A DNA stretch of 64,000 nt, from NCBI RefSeq assembly GCF_021390575.1, contig NZ_JAJEJQ010000005.1:220265-284264 (forward strand), read 5' to 3'. The notes under the pieces were generated by a model. That model searched no databases and was not told the origin of the DNA. It saw only the letters and a list, made by a program, of their open reading frames with translations. Every line of letters begins with the position of its first letter. Position 1 is the first letter of the stretch. Source of the DNA: Paraburkholderia adhaesiva. Its GTDB lineage: Bacteria > Pseudomonadota > Gammaproteobacteria > Burkholderiales > Burkholderiaceae. A program made the position numbers and the translations under genes. Of this stretch, positions 59,896-64,000 are shown piece by piece.

Positions 59896-61215
59896 GTGCA
59901 TCCCCCTCCCGCAGGAGCAGCCGATCTGGTGCTGACTCCCATGCAGAAGTCCCAGGCCGTTGCGATGTCATGTCTTGGCTGGGCATTCGATCTGTTCGAT
60001 CTTTTCATCCTTCTTTATGTCACGCCGATCCTGGCGCATGTGTTCTTCGATTCGACGAACCAGATGCTGTCGCTGGCTGCGGTGTACGCCGCCTTTACGG
60101 TAACACTGGTGATGCGCCCGGTTGGCGGCTACGTGTTTGGCCGCTTCTCCGACCGGCATGGCCGCAAGCGGACCCTGGTCATCGCCTCGGTGGGTGTGGG
60201 TGTCGTCACTGCACTGATGGGCCTCGTTCCCGCTTACCAGACAATCGGCATTGCAGCGCCTCTTCTCTTCCTGTTGCTGCGTCTGGTGCAGGGCGTGTTC
60301 ATGGGGGGGATGGTGGCGGCCACGCATACGCTGGGTACCGAATCGATCGGCCCGGAACATCGGGGGCTCGCCTCGGGAATCATCACTGGCGGCGGGTCGG
60401 GGATCGGCAAGCTCTTCGCCTCGCTCGTGTTCCTGCTGGTGAGCTTTGTGTTTCCTGACCGGCTGTTCACCGAATGGGGCTGGCGCTTCATGTTTTTCTC
60501 GGGTCTCGTCAGCTCGCTGCTCGGCCTGTTCGTGTTTTCGCGTCTGCACGAGTCTCCGTTGTGGCTCGCGCTGGCTGCCAAGCGACGCCATGCACCGCAG
60601 GCCCAGCAAGACGAGCGCAGCATCCTGCGTGGCGGCTTCGCCAGCGTGACGCTTGGATGCGTCCTGCTCACGCTCACGGGCGGTGGACTGTCGTATCTGA
60701 CGTCGGGCTATCTGCCCACGTTTCTGAAGATCGTTAATCAGCTACCGCACAGGGAACTGGGCCTGATCATGAGCTGCGCCGCAGTCTGCGTCACCGCTTC
60801 ATCCGTGCTGTCCGGCGCGCTGACCGACCGCATCGGCCGGCGCCGCGGCATGCTGCTTTGCGGCGCCGTGTCCCTGGTGTCCATCCCGTTGCTTTATCTT
60901 GGGCTCGGCCGCGCACAGACAACGGGCGCGATCGCCGCCTACGCGATTGCGCTCAGCGCCATCGGCACGTTCTGCTATGCCCCGCTGCTGATCGTGCTTA
61001 ACGAGCGGTTCCCCACCGAACTGCGCTCACGCGGAACTGCCGTGTCGTGGAACATCGGCTTCGCGATTGGCGGCTCGATGCCGGCGCTCGTGTCGCTGAT
61101 CACCAGCGACGCCAGTGCGCTGGCCGTCACGCTGGCAGCGACATGCGGGCTGGTCAGTCTTGTCTATCTCGCTGTCGCGCTGCTTACGCCGGAGACAAAA
61201 GGCGCGATGGGCTGA
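59896..61215 (+). CDS. MFS transporter (aromatic-acid type), 439 aa
   Basis: GTG 59896 behind AAAGGAGACTCACCC. Twelve membrane helices, motif A GRFSDRHGRKRTLVI after TM2 (about 81-95) and its repeat GALTDRIGRRRGMLL after TM8 (about 307-321). A conserved D-x-F-D-x-F-type TM1 segment (GWAFDLFDLFILLY) fits the metabolite:proton symporter group. Presumably imports the PDC-pathway substrate. Confidence 0.82.
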   Translation: MHPPPAGAADLVLTPMQKSQAVAMSCLGWAFDLFDLFILLYVTPILAHVFFDSTNQMLSLAAVYAAFTVTLVMRPVGGYVFGRFSDRHGRKRTLVIASVGVGVVTALMGLVPAYQTIGIAAPLLFLLLRLVQGVFMGGMVAATHTLGTESIGPEHRGLASGIITGGGSGIGKLFASLVFLLVSFVFPDRLFTEWGWRFMFFSGLVSSLLGLFVFSRLHESPLWLALAAKRRHAPQAQQDERSILRGGFASVTLGCVLLTLTGGGLSYLTSGYLPTFLKIVNQLPHRELGLIMSCAAVCVTASSVLSGALTDRIGRRRGMLLCGAVSLVSIPLLYLGLGRAQTTGAIAAYAIALSAIGTFCYAPLLIVLNERFPTELRSRGTAVSWNIGFAIGGSMPALVSLITSDASALAVTLAATCGLVSLVYLAVALLTPETKGAMG

Positions 61216-61342
61216 GAGCAGACCCTTCTTCCATCACTTCTCGCAGTGGTGCGACCTGTCCGATTCAAAGTCCACCGCAATAGCGTCCCCCTGCAATTCT
61301 GGTTTACCGCAGGGTGACCGAAAATATTAGTCAGGATAACAA

Positions 61343-62413
61343 ATGAAAAAGAATATCAAATATTTTGCGGCCCGGCCCCATGCCGGCATGAAAATGACCT
61401 TTGCCGCAGCGGCGTTGATGGTTGGGGGCGCAGCTTACGCCCAGTCAATGCCCGATCTGGGGTCTTCTTCAGTCCAGATGTACGGGCTGATCGGCATGTA
61501 CGTCGACCAGTCGAAGCTCAGTTCAACGCCGCACGGAACGGTCCAGATGGGCGGTGGCGGGCTCGTTACGTCGTTCTGGGGCATTCGTGGACAGGAGGAC
61601 ATTGGCGCCGGCACGAAGGTGATATTCGCACTGGAAAGCTTCTTCCGGCCCAACACCGGCCAGATGGGGCGCAACACGACGGACGGGCTGTTCTCGCGCA
61701 ACTCGTATGTGGGGGTGACCAACGACGCTTACGGCACGCTCAAGCTTGGCCTGCAGACGACGCAGACCTACCTGAACCAGTCGATGCTCAACCCGTTCGG
61801 CTCCTCGGTCGTGTTCTCTCCGCTCATCACGCAGTCGTATGTGGCGGGCTACAACGGCACGGTACTGGGCGATACGGTCTGGGGCAACACGATCGGTTAC
61901 TACTCCCCTTCTTTCGCTGGTCTGTCGGGCGTCGCGCAGTACTCGGTGAGCACCGTAACAGGGCGTCAGGGGCGGGACAATCTTGGCCTGCATCTGATGT
62001 ACAAGAATGGCCCGCTGCAGGTTGCCCTGTCTGCACAACGGGTCAGGGCCGCGATTGCCGCACCCACGGCCGATCAGTATCTTTATCTCGCGGGTGCGAC
62101 CTGGGACGCGAACTTTGCGAAGTTCTACGGCGCCATGCAAACCACCAACACGACGACATCCGAGGTTGGATCGCACACTTACGAGCTCGGCGTGTCGATC
62201 CCGGTGACCGCAGTGTCGGCCGTGCTGGCCGAGTGGGCACTCACCAGACAGACTGCGCCGAAGGAGCAGAATACGGTGCACAACACCGGTTCGCTTGCCT
62301 ATGCGTACTACCTGTCGAAACGCACGCAGGTGTATGGCATCTACTCGTATGACAAGATTTCCACGCATCCGTCCGGCAGCACGTACGGTGTCGGTATCCA
62401 GCATACCTTCTGA
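61343..62413 (+). CDS. Gram-negative porin (OmpC-like), 356 aa
   Basis: Signal peptide ending GGAAYAQ (an internal start at residue 16, MKMTFAAAALMV, is possible). Mature beta barrel with SSVQMYGLIGMYVDQSKLSS, TSFWGIRGQEDIGAGTKVIF and KLGLQTTQ, and the terminal aromatic GVGIQHTF. Trimeric general porin of the Burkholderiales type, co-located with the MFS carrier. Confidence 0.88.
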   Translation: MKKNIKYFAARPHAGMKMTFAAAALMVGGAAYAQSMPDLGSSSVQMYGLIGMYVDQSKLSSTPHGTVQMGGGGLVTSFWGIRGQEDIGAGTKVIFALESFFRPNTGQMGRNTTDGLFSRNSYVGVTNDAYGTLKLGLQTTQTYLNQSMLNPFGSSVVFSPLITQSYVAGYNGTVLGDTVWGNTIGYYSPSFAGLSGVAQYSVSTVTGRQGRDNLGLHLMYKNGPLQVALSAQRVRAAIAAPTADQYLYLAGATWDANFAKFYGAMQTTNTTTSEVGSHTYELGVSIPVTAVSAVLAEWALTRQTAPKEQNTVHNTGSLAYAYYLSKRTQVYGIYSYDKISTHPSGSTYGVGIQHTF

Positions 62414-62420
62414 GATGCAA

Positions 62421-62447
62421 GCTCCGTTTGATATGCGGAGCCTTTCT
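62421..62447 (+). terminator. Weak hairpin terminator after the porin
   Basis: GCTCCG/CGGAGC stem followed by CTTTCT. Confidence 0.4.
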
Positions 62448-62457
62448 GATGCGTGAA

Positions 62458-62503
62458 CGGCTGTCTGACTATTCTGCTAATCGCAGGCCTGATCAGACAG
62501 CCG
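62458..62503. repeat. Inverted repeat CGGCTGTCTGA
   Basis: 11-bp arms at 62458-62468 and 62493-62503 separated by 24 bases, without a T-run. Possibly an operator or part of a cruciform. The remainder up to 62653 holds no gene. Confidence 0.4.
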
Positions 62504-62653
62504 TACTCCATGACTTCAACTGGGCGCCATGTCGGCGTCCTGTTTTTTTTGCGATTGACGGTCGTGCTGCCGTCGCTAACGGGCCACCGATACGATTACG
62601 CTGGAAAGCTGCCTGATTGAAATGCTGAATTTTGGAGTACAGTCACGGCCGCG

Positions 62654-63427
62654 TCAGCGTTGTTGCTCCGGCATGGCCTTGATGAGCGCATTGGCGCGCA
62701 TCGGTCTCACGAAATGAGCGCCGTCGTCCGTCATGTGTGCCTCAAATGCGCGTCGGACCTGTTCGACGCGCTGCGGCGTGAGCCCAAAATCACTATGCGT
62801 GACGCGCATGACCTTGCGCTCAAAGTCGGCAAAGTCCATGAACCGGACGGGAACCCGGTAGTGAATTTCTCCTGCACTGCCCCAACGTGAGTCACCCGAC
62901 GCGCGCACAAGTGCGTCGAATGCCAGCTGCCGGACTTCTTCCTCGTCGTGAAAAAGACGGATGATTTCGTTTAGCTCTCCGGCAAAGACCGGTTCAGCGA
63001 AGTAAGCGACCCCGCCCGGACGCAGCACGCGATGAATTTCGTCCAGTGCCCGATCGAGCAATGCCGCAGGTACGTGGTGCAGCGACTTGAACATCAGCAC
63101 TGCATCGAACGTCTGCGCCGCAAACGGGGTGTGCTCGGCAGGTCCGTGAAGATACGTGATGCGATCGTGCCGATTGCGCTGCTGGTTCTTCTCGAGCTGG
63201 ATCAGGTCGACCTCCAGCGCGCAAATGCTGATGTCGGGCCACGTGTCGGCGATGCGCCGCGTCATTTCGCCGGTACCGCAGCCGATTTCCAGGACCTCGT
63301 GCAGCCGTCCCTGTGCAGACAGCGGTTCCAGGGCGTCTTTCAGAACGGCAATTTCATCGCGGATTTCACTGCAGAAAGGATCATGGAGCTGCATCGTCGG
63401 GATCATGAGGGTTGAACGGGGTGTCAT
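62654..63427 (-). CDS. Class I SAM-dependent methyltransferase, 257 aa
   Basis: ATG 63427 gives MTPRSTLMIPTMQL; longer forms run into the LysR gene. Motif I VLEIGCGTGEMTRRIA, post-motif II FDAVLMFKSLHHVP and RVLRPGGVAYFAEP. The substrate cannot be predicted. It starts one base after the LysR stop, so probably coupled. Confidence 0.75.
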   Translation of the reverse strand: MTPRSTLMIPTMQLHDPFCSEIRDEIAVLKDALEPLSAQGRLHEVLEIGCGTGEMTRRIADTWPDISICALEVDLIQLEKNQQRNRHDRITYLHGPAEHTPFAAQTFDAVLMFKSLHHVPAALLDRALDEIHRVLRPGGVAYFAEPVFAGELNEIIRLFHDEEEVRQLAFDALVRASGDSRWGSAGEIHYRVPVRFMDFADFERKVMRVTHSDFGLTPQRVEQVRRAFEAHMTDDGAHFVRPMRANALIKAMPEQQR

Positions 63428-63428
63428 A

Positions 63429-64000
63429 TCACGCGTCGCCAGATGCCAGCATCGTGAGAAGACTACGCGAAAACTGCGGCAGCGACTCCACGTTGCGCAC
63501 GCAGAGGTTGAGCCGCCGCTCGGCCCACGGGTCATCAAGCGCTATGGGAGCGATATCCATGTTGTCGGCGAGCTTCCAGGCGATCGACGCCGGAATGATG
63601 CCGATGCCAGCGCCCGCGGCGATCATACGGCAGGCCGCTTCGAACGAAGCGACCTGGATGCGTAGTCTGAGCCGTCTGCCGAGAGCGTTCGCGGCCTGCT
63701 GAACGAACGCATGGATGGCGGTCGATTCAGGAAGGCCGACGAAATCGTTGTCGAGCGTTTCGGCGAAGCGCACCGACTCCCGCAGGGCCAGCGGATGATC
63801 CGTACGGGTGACCAGCACCAGCCGGTCGTTGCGGTACGGCAGCATTTCGAGCTGCCCCGGATCAATGTCGCCCGCGACAATACCAATATCCGCCAGATTT
63901 TCCGCCACGCTGCGCACGATCTCGTTGCTGGGCGCTTCGCGCAATTCGATGTTCACGTTGCCATGTTCCTGCAGGAACCGGCCGAGTACATCGGGCAGGC
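63429..64000 (-). CDS. LysR-type regulator, C-terminal effector domain (5' end outside window)
   Basis: The reading frame runs off the right edge (LPDVLGRFLQEHG at the edge). Typical LysR effector domain: NLADIGIVAGDIDPGQLEML, LVLVTRTDHPLA, FVGLPESTAIHAFV and RMIAAGAGIGIIPAS. Probably controls the coupled methyltransferase. Confidence 0.85.
   Translation of the reverse strand, partial: LPDVLGRFLQEHGNVNIELREAPSNEIVRSVAENLADIGIVAGDIDPGQLEMLPYRNDRLVLVTRTDHPLALRESVRFAETLDNDFVGLPESTAIHAFVQQAANALGRRLRLRIQVASFEAACRMIAAGAGIGIIPASIAWKLADNMDIAPIALDDPWAERRLNLCVRNVESLPQFSRSLLTMLASGDA

Noticed and set aside
61523..62404. 293-codon minus-strand frame
   Set aside because: Antisense of the porin gene; no family pattern.
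62458..62503. Inverted repeat considered as the porin terminator
   Set aside because: The loop is 24 bases and no T-run follows; kept only as a repeat.
1..64000. CRISPR arrays, tRNA/rRNA genes, insertion sequences
   Set aside because: No regularly spaced repeats, no tRNA T-loop pattern in gaps, and no transposase or terminal inverted repeats were seen on reading.

Overview
The window joins two unlike segments of a proteobacterial replicon, most likely from Burkholderiales (Paraburkholderia, Caballeronia or a relative). The host assignment rests on the H-NS-type protein at 50.3 kb, the OmpC-like porin, the DUF3597 protein and the catabolic clusters on the right. No rRNA or tRNA was seen that would fix the genus.

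Bases 1 to about 46.5 kb read as part of a jumbo myovirus of the phiKZ kind, and the window opens inside it. Marks of this are: a 740-residue major capsid protein (38028-40250); three related internal-head proteins (1-495, 984-2858, 32165-33451), two of which carry an A-x-E|G-I maturation site; a block of baseplate-type structural genes (3563-10351); a tailspike with an esterase domain followed by arabinofuranosidase-like receptor or depolymerase proteins (13025-20373); a DnaB-like helicase and an SF2/SNF2-like helicase (33519-37304); a gene resembling the N-terminal half of a multisubunit RNA polymerase beta subunit (41702-43378); and TATATTAC or TATATTCC elements ahead of operons, like the phiKZ early promoter. 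Between these lies an accessory section (20.4-32 kb) with a two-domain DnaN-like clamp, a DarG-like macrodomain, a Panacea (DUF4065) protein, an inovirus-Gp2-like gene on the opposite strand, many small membrane proteins and repeated winged-helix proteins. Two genes for exported proteins on the minus strand (572-709, 2925-3380) look like host-type cargo genes.

From 46.6 to 50.7 kb is a transition zone with a DUF3597 protein, several unrecognised genes and an H-NS-like protein. The exact element/host boundary is not visible, and no integrase, terminase, portal, tail sheath, tubulin or chimallin was recognised.

From 50.8 kb on the content is ordinary host metabolism. A minus-strand operon (KdgT-type permease, dtnK, pdxA2, deoR-type regulator) fits catabolism of D-threonate or a similar four-carbon sugar acid. 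A plus-strand cluster (LysR, ModA-like binding protein, ligJ, ligK, ligI, MFS transporter, porin) fits conversion of 2-pyrone-4,6-dicarboxylate through 4-oxalomesaconate and 4-carboxy-4-hydroxy-2-oxoadipate to pyruvate and oxaloacetate. The window ends with a methyltransferase and the effector domain of another LysR regulator.
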